The notes beneath the pieces were generated by a model. It ran no database searches and was not told where the DNA came from. It worked only from the letters and a program-made list of their open reading frames with translations. Both the position numbers and the translations under genes were made by a program. 64,000 bases of DNA from Triplophysa rosa (Eukaryota > Chordata > Actinopteri > Cypriniformes > Nemacheilidae). Within the stretch, counting starts at the first letter, position 1. Each line of letters opens with the position of its first letter. Where the stretch lies: positions 19,347,376 to 19,411,375 of the forward strand of contig NC_079907.1 in NCBI RefSeq assembly GCF_024868665.1. The letters run 5' to 3'. This document shows positions 34,379 through 44,736 of this stretch, piece by piece.

Positions 34379-35227
34379 ATGAACGCTGGACGGTCCCACC
34401 TAGCTCGCCTCCTCTGTGGAGTTCGCCAGGGGAGCGAGAGTGTGGACGAGTATGTGGACAGGTTCCTGGACGTCGCCAAGAATGGCGTCTTCGGGGAGGA
34501 TGAACTCGCGGTGCTTTTTAACTCCGGTCTCAGGGACCCACTTTCACGAGTGGAGATGAGGGCGTTGAGGCTGCTGGACTTCGACGCCGTGTGGCTGTCC
34601 GCCGCGGAGCGATCGGAGTCCACGGTCTCAGCACTTACCAGCTACCCATCTCCACTGGTCACGATACCTGAGGGTGGTTCCCTGCAGATCGGGGTTGTGG
34701 GCACAGCCACGCCATCCTCCTCACCCTCTGCAGCCTCTCCACAGTCCACCAGCCTCGTTGGCAAGTGGGGGAGGCGAGAATCCTGGGGGTCCACGTCTGA
34801 GGAGTCCCAGCCGGAGCCAGCCGTGCCGTTTGCCTCTTTCCTTCAGCCGACCTCCAGGTGGGTGGCTCGGCTGAAGAAGAAGAGGCAGTGGCGGGCGGCG
34901 CGGGCCTCTTCCCAGCTGGTGCAGCAGTCGGCATCCCAGCCGGTGCAGCAGCCGGCGTCCCAGCCTGTGGTGCAGCCGGGATCCAGCCCGGTGCAGCCGG
35001 TGTCCAGTCCGGAGTCCAGTTCGGCGCAGCCGGCGTCCAGTCCAGTGTCCAGTCTGATGTCCAGTCCGGTGCAGCCGGGAGCCAGTCCGGCCTTCCGGTT
35101 GGTGTTCAGCCCCCTAAGTCCCCCAGGACTCAGCACCCTGTCACGGTCCTGCCCTCTTGTTTCTGAATTTCTAGTCGTGTGGCAGGATCGGGACAGAGCC
35201 CTTAGGTTTTATGTGAGAAAGCCATGA
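34379..35227 (+). CDS. Gag-like protein of the LTR element
   Basis: Open frame of 282 codons from the ATG at 34379, 36 bases after the 5' LTR, into the 3' LTR (stop at 35225-35227). The N-terminal third reads RQGSESVDEYVDRFLDVAKN and then ELAVLFNSGLRDPLSRVEMR, which resembles the Retrotrans_gag (capsid) fold of gypsy-type elements: a short helix-forming region with 'Y-RF' and 'F-GL-.L'. The C-terminal half is a low-complexity run of Ser/Pro/Gln/Val repeats (QPVQQPASQP, SSPVQP), perhaps a disordered tail. I see no CCHC zinc knuckle. The frame is intact, which suggests selection or youth. A longer frame extends upstream into the LTR but this ATG is the first in the internal region. Confidence 0.65.
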   Translation: MNAGRSHLARLLCGVRQGSESVDEYVDRFLDVAKNGVFGEDELAVLFNSGLRDPLSRVEMRALRLLDFDAVWLSAAERSESTVSALTSYPSPLVTIPEGGSLQIGVVGTATPSSSPSAASPQSTSLVGKWGRRESWGSTSEESQPEPAVPFASFLQPTSRWVARLKKKRQWRAARASSQLVQQSASQPVQQPASQPVVQPGSSPVQPVSSPESSSAQPASSPVSSLMSSPVQPGASPAFRLVFSPLSPPGLSTLSRSCPLVSEFLVVWQDRDRALRFYVRKP

Positions 35228-35726
35228 GTTGTTTATGTTTTGACATCTCATGTGCTTTCTCATGTCTTGTCATTGGCCCCACCCCTCTCATTTCATGTAT
35301 TGCTTCCCTGCCGTGTCTAATGTTTCCCACCTGCCCTGTGTCATTATCCCTCGTTTGTCTTACCCTATTTAATGCCCTCTTATTTCATTGTCCTGTGCTC
35401 TTGCGTTGCATGTGTATGTACCTATGCTTTGTCTTTGTGCTGTATATTCCCCGTGTCGTGCTCGTGTTTCTCTTACCTTGCCTAGTAGCATCTGTGGACT
35501 ACCTTCCTTGTTTTGGACGTTGTGTCGTGGTTAGTGTTTATTGTTTATTTTACCCCTTCGAGGGAAGTGTTCATTTTTGTTGAGTTATTGTTATAGTGAT
35601 CGTGTCCTGTTTTCCCCATTGTGGGTTTTTGTTTTCTGTTCTGTTGTTTAAGATTAAAGTTTTGTGTTAACCCCTTCATTACCGCTGCCTGCATCTGGGT
35701 TCTTCCTCCACTCCACATCCGTGACA
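35139..35726 (+). repeat. 3' LTR of the gag-only element
   Basis: 588 bp, same length as the 5' LTR with 16 substitutions and no gaps. Confidence 0.9.
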
Positions 35727-35911
35727 GATGTAGTGGAGTAAAAAGTATGATTTGCTTTATAATGAAAGAAAATACTAGAACTTATTGTTTGTTTGCCATA
35801 AGGTAATCCAAAAAAACTTTATTAAATTAATAATCGGGACCAATCGGGGAAAAAAAATCGTTAGATTAGTCGACAATTAAAATAATCGTTAGTTGCAGCC
35901 CTAAATAATAC

Positions 35912-37111
35912 CCTGTCTCTTCCTAGCTTTGTAATGCCATTGAATGTATTTTTGAATATTGAGTTTATCAATCATTCTGACCTGTGGCACGTCTGATAGT
36001 GTCTGTAAGGGCTCTCCTGCTGAAGCATCTATGTGATGAAGGAAACTCGAGCCAGTATGACAGCACGGATCAACAAAAAAAACAGCCACTAATACTGTCA
36101 CATGTTCTGTGTGGAGCATCACATATGAGCACAGGGCAACATCTACATCCAAAGTTCCTCTTTTAAAAACACACTACACATGCTCTTCGTCTGACACAAG
36201 CACACATCTCCTCTTCTTTTAGCAGACATTGCTCTCGAGGCTCACAGGAGGAATGAACATGTGGATAAGATGAGTCACACGACACAGCACGGAGGGCAGG
36301 ACACCAGTCTTTCAGTATAATAAGAGGAATTATTACAAGAAAACATTAAATGTGGCTAAAAGGTTATTGCTTGCAATAAGTCAATAGGTGCTTCCAAAGA
36401 GTTTTAAAACACAAAGGAGTGGAAGAAATTCTGGACATCAGTTGAACTCATAAATGTTCAAAGTAAAAAGATGGCTTTTCTTTTATGCGATTGTGGTCCT
36501 TTAAGACCTGGGCAGACAATGTTTGGTTGTTTTAACCAATGGATTGATCAAATACGGACATTTTAGGTTAATTTAAACAAATGGTTGATTTTGTCCATAT
36601 TTTACCCAATTTTTACTGATCCATTTTCCAAACTTGTGTATCCATTGCAGTATAAAAAACAGACGTGAAGATTCTTTTGAATTACACCTCTTGCTATGGA
36701 TTGCTTCATTCTGATTGGCTGCCAAATTTTTCAGTGAAGGCGGACATGGAGTAGTTCCAGGTCTGTCGATGACATTACAGTTTCGCATCACTTTGCCAAG
36801 TTTGACTGAAGATTATGCAGTCCGCCAGCAGCACCCGGCGCTTGATCTGCCGTTTTCAATGTCCAAACTGGAAAAGTTCAGTTTGTTTTGAAATAAATAA
36901 AGCATTTTCAAAATACATATAGAAATAATCTACATCGAATAGAATTAATAAAATAATTAAATAGAAATGAATCAATAAACACAGATTCCTACTTGTTGCA
37001 TTTTTTCACTTCATGCTGATAAAAGAAATATAGAAGACATAAATAAATATTAGGAAACCTGCGTCTTTACAGGGTTTTTGTATTTTTTACTTATACTATG
37101 AATAAATAAAT
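35912..37111. other. Intronic stretch, nothing recognised
   Basis: No exon or element ends I can support. AT-rich to the right. Confidence 0.35.
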
Positions 37112-37335
37112 GAAGAGTTTGGTTCAAAAATGAGATTACTCTGTTTTAAAAAATCATGTTTTTTATTACGCTATCATGTTTTTATTGGGTTTTATTGTGT
37201 TAGTTAGCTGTGTTTTTGAGTTATTATGACTTAAATAAAAACAAACCAACTGCAGTTTGATTGGTATTAATTGGAATGCACAATAAAAAACCTGATTTTT
37301 GAACGTAGTTATCTCATTTTGGAATCAAACTCTTC
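37112..37335. mobile_element. MITE with ~45-bp inverted ends
   Basis: Starts GAAGAGTTTGGTTCAAAAAT and ends ATTTTGGAATCAAACTCTTC; the inverted match continues through 'tgagattact' and 'agttatctca'. Four bases AAAT flank both sides. No coding sequence. Confidence 0.65.
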
Positions 37336-38089
37336 AAATATTCATGCGTTCATAGGCTTTTCTCTCTCTAATAACTGCATCCTAATAACTCATGTCTCCA
37401 TAACTCGCTCTAAAATGATGTTTTGTAATTAGCAAGTGAGAAATTAATCAGTTGTGTATTTTGAAGGACGTAAACTTGACAAACGTCTTATGATGTTGTG
37501 ACCGCATTACCACCTGGGGTGTGTACCCACTAATACTTAACCGGCCTGTACTCAATTATTCCTACAAATGATCTTTTGTGTTTGAAGGAAAGTTCTTTTT
37601 AGATTGTAGGTTCTTTTTCTAAACCCCCTGTACCTGTAGGATGTATTGTCTGTATTGACTGATTATCTCAAATGAGCACCTGCTCCAGCTGGAGAGCGTT
37701 TGGTTCCAGTCTAGTGGTGACCTGTAGCTGTGTGTGATGACAGCTGACATCCACCAGCGGGGTTTATCCTGTACAGCTGATCCCAGCACTTCAAACAGCT
37801 CTAAATCCCATGTGTCATCTGCAGACAGCCGGTGAATTCAACTGAATCAGACGCAAACAGCACCATGCATTCCTGCCCTCCAATTACGACAGGGTGAAAA
37901 TCTCAGTGTACTCTTGTTTTCCATTAAAATACACCATTAAATCTTTGGAAAACAAAGACTTTACGCTGGTAATCCAGTGAGTGTTTTATTGGAGATGTTT
38001 GTGAAACAAACACAAGTCAAATGAATAAGAAATGCATTCAGATCCTCTGAACCAAGCAAAGCAAATTCATGCACATAAAAACACTTTCT
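37336..38089. other. Intronic stretch, nothing recognised
   Basis: No exon or element ends seen. Confidence 0.35.
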
Positions 38090-38320
38090 GTGAAGAATCA
38101 TTTTTGATTCCACAAAGAACCATTCAGTCAAAGGTTCTTTAAAGAACCATCTCTTTCTTACATTTTTATTATCCGAGGAACCTTTTATCGCCACAAAGAA
38201 TATTTTGTGAAACAGAAAGGGTGTTTGGATTTTAAAGGCTCTTTATTGAACCATTTAGACAAAAATGATTCTTCTATGGCATTGTAAAGGACCTTCATTT
38301 TTAAGAGTGCAGTGTGAAAT
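38090..38320. mobile_element. MITE fragment ('aaggttctttaaagaacc')
   Basis: Contains 'caaaggttctttaaagaacc', 'ccacaaagaatattttgtga' and a right end 'ttcatttttaagagtgcagtg'. The self-complementary core and the terminal 'cactcttaaaaatgaa' (inverted) are typical of abundant fish MITEs; the left end is lost. Confidence 0.45.
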
Positions 38321-38574
38321 GAAAACCTGACTATAAAAAGATGTGATCCCACTTTCAGTGTGAATAGGTCCTTTATCACATGGGGCATAGCAGACATTTT
38401 AAAATTGGGGGGGGGGCATTTGTTTGGCCTTTGAGGGTCACATCACCTGACAGCAGCTTTCATCCAAAGCGAGTAAGCGCTGGCCTCCATTACATATAAT
38501 TATTGTATATTTGTTTTTAGAAAAACAACCCGTTCCGGGGCACCTTTGACCACCATTTTTTGACTACCCCAGAA

Positions 38575-38705
38575 ATCTCAGTTGCTAACATTCTTTTAAA
38601 TAACTTTCTTTTTGTTCAACAGAACAAAGTCATTTATACAGGCTTTGAACAACTTGACGGGGAGTCATTCATGACAGAATTTTCATTTTTGGGTAGAGTA
38701 TCCCT
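38575..38705. mobile_element. TTAA-type MITE, right-end fragment
   Basis: Ends ...CAGAATTTTCATTTTTGGGT and GAGTATCCCT before TTAA (38706-38709); same family as 49009-49389, truncated on the left. Confidence 0.6.
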
Positions 38706-38709
38706 TTAA

Positions 38710-39439
38710 TTGATTATTATTTTCCAGCTCAAATCACATGTTTTGGCTTTTCTCCAGTGATCTCAGCAGCTGAAAGTGATGGATGAGCATGGTGAATCTA
38801 GATCCCCGCGGGTGAGAACACCAGCACAACATCTGCAGTTGACACGCTGGGCTCTTCAAAAACATTCACTGCCATTACACACAACACCAAAACACAAAAC
38901 ACTTCTTACAAATCACAATCATTTCACTTTCATCAAGATAACAACAGGCTAACATGTGAGGCACCAGCTTAATTCATCCAAACAGTAAACAATCACAAAC
39001 AGTCCATTTACTGTAAAGCTTTCTGCCTGTCAGTCTAACAAAACTGATGATGATAATTACATTTTAAAAAAGAGCGGGATTGAAAGCATGTCTACAAACG
39101 CTTCATCATGAACTAAACTGATCTCTGCACACAAAATGTTGTTTTGTACTTTAGTGTGTTTTCTTGTAGTTAATTCCCTTTAGAGCTCTGATATTTGGTG
39201 AAATTATCTTTTACCGCTGCCAGTTAAACATTCTGAAGACGATGGTAGAAAAGACTAGATTTGCATTTCCCGAAGTAAACCATCATGTTTGTGAGGCAGA
39301 TGAAGAACAGTAGTGAAGTTTGAGCTAAGTTTTGGCTTTAGGCATGAAAGAAGCACAGCATCAGGACCACTGTGCCGTCGCCATGACGCCCGCACACGTC
39401 TCGCTTTCTGTCACAATCAACACATAACAACACACCATC
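38710..39439. other. Intronic stretch, nothing recognised
   Basis: No exon or clear element; the LINE copy begins somewhere near its right edge. Confidence 0.3.
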
Positions 39440-40025
39440 CGTACAGTCAAAGTACAGGACCAAAGTCACGTAAACAGAATATTTCGGATTATAACCTGCA
39501 AATTGAAGGCTGCTCTGTTACTCCAACACATACTGTTAAAGACTTAGACAGCAACCTGTCATTTGGAAATCTCAAATGTCACAAAAACAGCCTTCTTCCA
39601 CCTTAGAAATGTTGCCAAATTACGAAATATTCTATGTGTTTCTGACGCAGAAAAGCTTATTCATGCATTTGTGACCTCAAGACTTGAGTATTGTAATGTA
39701 CTACATAGTGGTTGTCCTGCATCATCAATAAACAAACTACAGTTAGTTCAGAATGCAGCCGCCAGAGTTCTAACCAGGTCCAGAAAATACGATCACATAA
39801 CCCCAATGTTATCAACCCTTCACTGGGTACCCATTAAGTATCGCATTGACTTTAAAGTTCTTTTAATTACTTATAAAGCCCTAAACGGTTTAGCCCCTAC
39901 CTACATAATAGAGCTTCTATCTTATTACAAGTCATCACGCTCTCCAAGATCTCAGAACTCTGGACTTTTGATAACACCTAGAATAACTATCCACCAAAGG
40001 GGGTGGAGCTTTGTCATACGTAGCA

Positions 40026-40938
40026 CTAGGGATGGGCGATATGGCACTAAAACTCTATCACGGTATTTTCTGGTATTTGTTGCAATAACGATACAAATGA
40101 CGATATAACTATAACACCATCCACCTCTATTTTTTGCTACAAGTGATAATAGCTGCAGTCTAGAGCCTCAGAAATACCCCAAATCAAACAAGCTCCTAAA
40201 ATATACCTACAGTATTTTTGTAAATATAAAATATAATGGTGACATTTGACTTCAAAGGGTTGTAGTAAAGAAAGAATTAAATTAACTAAAACTCCACAGA
40301 CACATCATGTCATACCTAAACTGTATCCTATTGTTGGGTGGAAACAATCGCATCAAGCTGTCAATCACTCTCTCGAAACAACGTAATACAAACTCGCATT
40401 TGTACTGGATGTAAACAAGCAGCAGTGCGGTGCGCGCTGTGTCGCTATGGAAGCCCATGTGAGCGCGAGCTGCGCACGGGACGCACCGTTCATGCATCCT
40501 GTATATAACTGGCAAGAAATCGTATTAAACTATTTGTGCAATGCACATGCGCTCAAAACATCTAACAAATGTTTAAATAAAGACTTTAAGCCAAACTAAA
40601 TGTTGTGGTGTTTTAATGCATTATGACTATCAACAAATACTTAACAAACAAATTAAATAAGAAGAAAGTTGAAACTAAACATGAACTCGGATGCATCTAC
40701 AGTGCCATCCTTCATGAGAGTTATAGCTCCTCTTTTAGTGCATTTTGAAAACTCTTTCTCAGCTTCACGTCCGCCCTCCGCTATGCCCGTTTTTGCTCCG
40801 CATATGAGCGGTGAATGGGTCTCACAAAGAAATACGTCATCAACTAGGAATTATCGTTTATATTGCGGGAAGAATAATTCCTATTGTGGGGAGAATTTCT
40901 ACCGGTATATCGCAAACGATATAATATCGCCCACCGTT
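40026..40938. mobile_element. TIR element inside LINE copy 1 ('GATGGGCGATAT')
   Basis: Starts GGGATGGGCGATATGGCAC and ends GATATAATATCGCCCACC, an inverted pair 'gggcgatat...atatcgccc'. Repeated 'tatcacggt' and 'cggtatatcgc' words lie in the arms. No clean target duplication is visible, which fits the LINE having lost sequence here. hAT-like by appearance only. Confidence 0.5.
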
Positions 40939-41003
40939 TTTTTTCTCCATTTATTTATCATTGGAGTTTGGGTTCCTCGCCACAGGGCATTGTTGGCTGG
41001 CTT

Positions 41004-42676
41004 CAGGGGTGGAGCGGAGGGGTGGCTTCTGGGGCTTCAGCCCCGATTGTTTTTTCAAAAGCCCCGAATCTTCTCAGGTTAAATAATTTCATACAGTACG
41101 TTAGGTGGTGCAGTGGCGGCATTGAGCTTTAAAGTCTGAGTCCGCCACCATAGTTGCCAAGTCAGCTTATAATACGCGACCTTGGGCTTCTTTTTCTGTC
41201 AAGTCGCATTAAAAAATCACTTGTTGCGTGCGGGTTTTGGGGCTTATTTTAAAAAATATGGTTGCTTGTTCTGAACCTGACAAGCAACTTTGTTTCTTTA
41301 CATCTATGGTCGCTGTTTTGTTCAATCCATTAACACTGTCTGCTCGAATGTAGGCTTTTTGTACTACATGCAGCAGAGCATAACATCACAGCACTGCGTG
41401 AGCTATTTGAAAGCATACAGAGACGTCTACTGTCGAATCACTCTCGCGGTACTATGATGTCACGAGCCGATTGGTCTGCGCGGCACCGCAGGAGGTCACA
41501 CAACATATCTAAGCACGTAAAACAACATAGAGAAGCCAAGAATGTTACAGTGGTCTCTTCACGTAATCATCGGCGCTCTTTGGGTAATCGGAGGTAAATA
41601 TACTAAACAGATGAAATATTCACTTAAAGATAAAAAGCATTTTATAACCGGGCTACATCATTAAACATGTTAAAAGTGTAGATCTGCGCGTTTGGCTACA
41701 CAGCGTTATTCAAGCCTAAACACGTGTGAATCGCGTAATTTGTCCTCAAACACACCGCATCCTTTCCCCTACAAACTAAACTGAATGTATTACATCTGTC
41801 ACGATTAGAATGAAATGTGAAAATGAACGAAACGTTCAGATCTGATCAGGGTGCAGCAAAGGGGTAGGGGGCGTGCATTCTGTGCAACTGCAACTTAAAA
41901 TACAGAATCTTCCGAGAGTAAACACGTTTTTAAATCAGTCATTATTACAGTGGCTTCATTATTACTTTGAAAGTGTCTATTTTTAGTTATGTGGTTTGTT
42001 TATACTGTTAAATAGCGTTCGGCTAACGGCTAACGTTAACACTGATCTAGTCTGTCTGCATGTTGGTATATTTACAGTACAGTTGAGGACATTTTCACAG
42101 ATGGTAGATGGAGAATGGGAGAAGATTGATTTGAAAAGAGGTGAAATAAAGTGCTGTATTAGGTAATAATATACCATGTGCTGTTCCCTAACAAAATATG
42201 GTTCTATTGTTTTGTTATGTTGAAGAATAAAAGGAAAAATAAAAGAGTATAATTAGAGTATTAGAGGCCACATTTACTCGGCATTGTTGATGAGCTTTGA
42301 TTTGAATTACTTGTTACTTCATGGATTCAGTGGTAGCACCTTTGTCTGCTAATTTTTTTCTAAGCAACAAAATAGGTTTTAAATTAGTAATGTTTATTCC
42401 AAATTCCTAATCTACCTTTCTTGTGTAACTTCATGGTAACAGGTTTACAGCATTTTTTCTGTTTTTATTTGAGAGAAGTGAAAATGTCTTTGTAACATAT
42501 CAAATTTTGACAGTTTCAGAATGATAAAAAAGAGAACACTTCGATTAAAGATTAAAAAATAGTTTATTATAGCTGCCATAAATGTGAAAAAAAATCTCCT
42601 GGGGACCATGCCCTGGATGGAACCCCTAGATTTTGGGCTAAGCCCCCAATGTCCACAATGTCTGGCTCCACCCCTG
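41004..42676. mobile_element. hAT element inside LINE copy 1 (CAGGGGTGGAGC ends)
   Basis: Starts CAGGGGTGGAGCGGAGG and ends TGGCTCCACCCCTG; 12 terminal bases are exact inverted repeats, followed by 'ggggctt' on both arms. Perfect 8-bp duplication GCTGGCTT at 40996-41003 and 42677-42684. 1,673 bp without a transposase frame. The LINE 3' part continues on the far side, proving insertion into it. Confidence 0.9.
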
Positions 42677-42865
42677 GCTGGCTTGCTCACCAGGAGACTG
42701 CATTTATTAGATATTATTTACTAGAATGATCTTGCTTGTTCTAGAAACACCATGCACTGTGCTGTGTTTGACATTTTCTGTTTTTCTGTTTTTCTCCTGT
42801 AAAGCTGCTTTGGAACAATCCACATTGTGAAAAGCGCTATATAAATAAAATTGAATTGAATTGAA

Positions 42866-43668
42866 AGTGTCTGTAAATCATTATAATAGCAATAATTGAG
42901 AGATTTTTTAAATGATCTACCAATTAAAGTTTACATGGAGTCATTCAAGTTTGAGAAAAAAGTCTTAAAGGTGCAGTTTGTAACTTTTGCAGTGAAATAT
43001 CCAATGACTATTAGACCAGTGTTATATATTTTGTTTAGTTGAGTACTTTCAATATCTCAAATGTTTCCAACTATTTGTAAATCGTGAGAAATTTTTCATT
43101 TTAACCAGTGACACGGACCGTGTCTGGCAGCCACCTGTCAATGGCGTCATATCCGCGTTACTAAAGACACTCGAACGAAACCCTGCAACCTTCAGCCTAA
43201 TGCAGGAAAGGAGACTAGAGGCTGTTATATAATTGGCTGAGGTGCCTCACATGATTTGTGTAAGCCGTTACGCTTTCTCCAGACCTTGCATCTCCGTAAT
43301 AACACCGTCTCTGGCGATACCCTTGGTTTCCACTTTTTAGAAACCATGACAACAATGTCTTTAGCTGTGCAGATGACTCATTTGAACCGATTCATTTAAA
43401 CTATTGAACTTTTCAGTCACTAGCAAATATAAGAGATCATTGAATCATTTAAAGTGAACCAAAGAGATTGCAAGATGTGAATGAGCTTTGCTCAATTTAT
43501 AAAACTGGTTAATTCAGTTGGCTATTGTGGGTTGAAAAGTTAATTTTTTGAAAATTATAAAAAAGCTTTATTTGATTTAAAAAAAATGTCTGTTTGGTTG
43601 AATAAAAGTAATGTTTTATATAACTTAATAATTGTCATTTTCATCTCATTTTATTAGAACTTTTAGAC
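42866..43668. other. Intronic stretch with a MITE end
   Basis: A fragment starting TTAAAGGTGCAGTTTGTAAC at 42965 resembles the end of a common fish TTAA-type MITE but its partner end is not found. Nothing else recognised. Confidence 0.35.
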
Positions 43669-43910
43669 CCGGTTTCACAGACAAGGCTTAAGGCTAGTCC
43701 CAGATTAAAATTATGTGTGACCTGTCTTAACTGAATATAACTTGCCCAGAAATATCTTAAAATATATCAGTGCCATTGTTTTGTCTGGAGATGCACACCA
43801 GTAATGTAGCCTATTCTTCTAACGCATTTTTATAAAAGCGACATGAATATCTTAATTCAAGTAAGGCATAGTCCTATCTTAAACTAAGATGTGTCTGTGC
43901 AACCAGGCCT
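43669..43910. mobile_element. MITE ('CCCGGTTTCACAGACAAGG' ends)
   Basis: Left end CCCGGTTTCACAGACAAGG; right end, inverted, GGCCTGGTTGCACAGACAC. Both arms continue with 'ttaag' words and 'agtcctatcttaaact' near the right. About 240 bp, no coding capacity. Confidence 0.55.
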
Positions 43911-44400
43911 ATATATGTCAAAGTCACTTTGGTTAAGCCACTTAAAGGTACGGTAGGCCTATGTGTGTGTGTACAAGATCAGGATGGCACCACCTCCGCC
44001 TCATTTTGAGCCAGGAAAAAACCCTGGTCATGTATATATTCACAGAACAAGCAATCATCTGATTAAATAGTAATAAATTACATTAATGTATTACGTCAAT
44101 TCATTATAATGAAATAAAATCATGTCATGTTTATTCAACTTTATTACTTTACATCATCCATAAACGTGATTTCTCATTCACGTCTGATTGATTATTAGCG
44201 GTGGAGTTGAAGACGACAGTTCCCATTATTCCACGCTCCTTCACAGCATCATCAAGTTCCGCCGTTGTTGTTGTTTTGAACATATCTGTTTTGAATGTGC
44301 GCCCTCTATCGGCGGAATTTACAAAATGCGCCTTTAATTATTTAAAGTGTTTTATAGTAGGAATAAACCATGAACCAAAAAAAGTAACTATATTACACAC

Positions 44401-44731
44401 TGTGGCGAGGAAGGCGGGACGGGAGCCGTGGGGCGGGGCCGGTGGCGTGAGTGATAATGGAAATCAGCTGTGCGTGCGCCGGTCCCGCATCGCCCACGGA
44501 GGAGATTGGGAGCATAAAGGGAGGAATCGACGGGACTGCCGACAAGAGAGGACCGGGCCCGGACATATGTTAAATTTTGTTTATGTGTTTATGTTCGTGT
44601 GGCCGGCAGTCGTCCGTGAGGGGCTGCCGGCCTTTTTACTGCTGGATTTATTGTTTATTTATTTTGATTAAATGTTTTGAATGTTCGCCGGTTCCCGCCT
44701 CCTTCCTTCCGTTTTATTGAGCTTTGCTACA
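44401..44731 (+). mobile_element. Solo LTR (gypsy-type), intact ends
   Basis: Starts TGTGGCGAGGAAGGCGGG and ends GAGCTTTGCTACA, flanked by a perfect 5-bp duplication CACAC (44396-44400 and 44732-44736). A GC-rich first half and an AT-rich second half with 'gattaaatgttttgaatgtt' fit U3/R/U5 layout. The 156-codon frame at 44201-44671 runs partly through this LTR and is not called. A solo LTR arises when the two LTRs of an insertion recombine. Confidence 0.85.
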
Positions 44732-44736
44732 CACAC

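Larger units (their letters stand above)
33756..35726 (+). mobile_element. Gag-only LTR retrotransposon, complete ends
   Basis: Two 588-bp direct repeats (33756-34343 and 35139-35726) start TGTCACGGTCCTGCC and end CACATCCGTGACA. The whole is flanked by a perfect 5-bp duplication GATGT (33751-33755 and 35727-35731), so this is one intact insertion. By direct comparison the LTRs differ at 16 positions (about 2.7%), mostly transitions. The internal part is only 795 bp and has a single open gag-like frame; there is no protease, reverse transcriptase or integrase. It must be copied with help from another element. It sits inside the hAT at 32341-35903. Confidence 0.9.
32341..35903. mobile_element. 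hAT element (TAGGGCTGCAA ends) hosting an LTR retrotransposon
   Basis: Starts TAGGGCTGCAACGACACG and ends CGTTAGTTGCAGCCCTA. Perfect 8-bp duplication AATAATAC at 32333-32340 and 35904-35911. About 1.59 kb belongs to the hAT; the rest is the LTR element at 33756-35726. The GC-rich left arm with repeated 'gtcgacg' words matches the right arm's 'attagtcgacaatt'. No hAT transposase frame remains. Confidence 0.85.
39440..42865 (+). mobile_element. L2/CR1-type LINE, 5'-truncated, copy 1, broken by two DNA elements
   Basis: The region after the reverse transcriptase core reads in two frames: KTAFFHLRNVAKLRNILCVS, then KLIHAFVTSRLEYCNVLHSG, QNAAARVLTRSRKYDHITPM and STLHWVPIKYRIDFKVLLIT. This matches copy 2 at 53680-54100 almost residue for residue. 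The frame breaks off at about 40025 where another element begins; the LINE 3' untranslated part resumes near 40938 (GGAGTTTGGGTTCCTCGCCA, as at 54821), is interrupted again at 41004-42676, and ends GCGCTATATAAATAAAATTG plus ATTGA repeats at 42865. About 700 bp of LINE are missing at the first break. Dead copy. Confidence 0.75.

Noticed and set aside
44201..44671. 156-codon open frame
   Set aside because: It crosses the left boundary of a solo LTR with a clear 5-bp duplication, so the frame is a composite of unrelated sequence.
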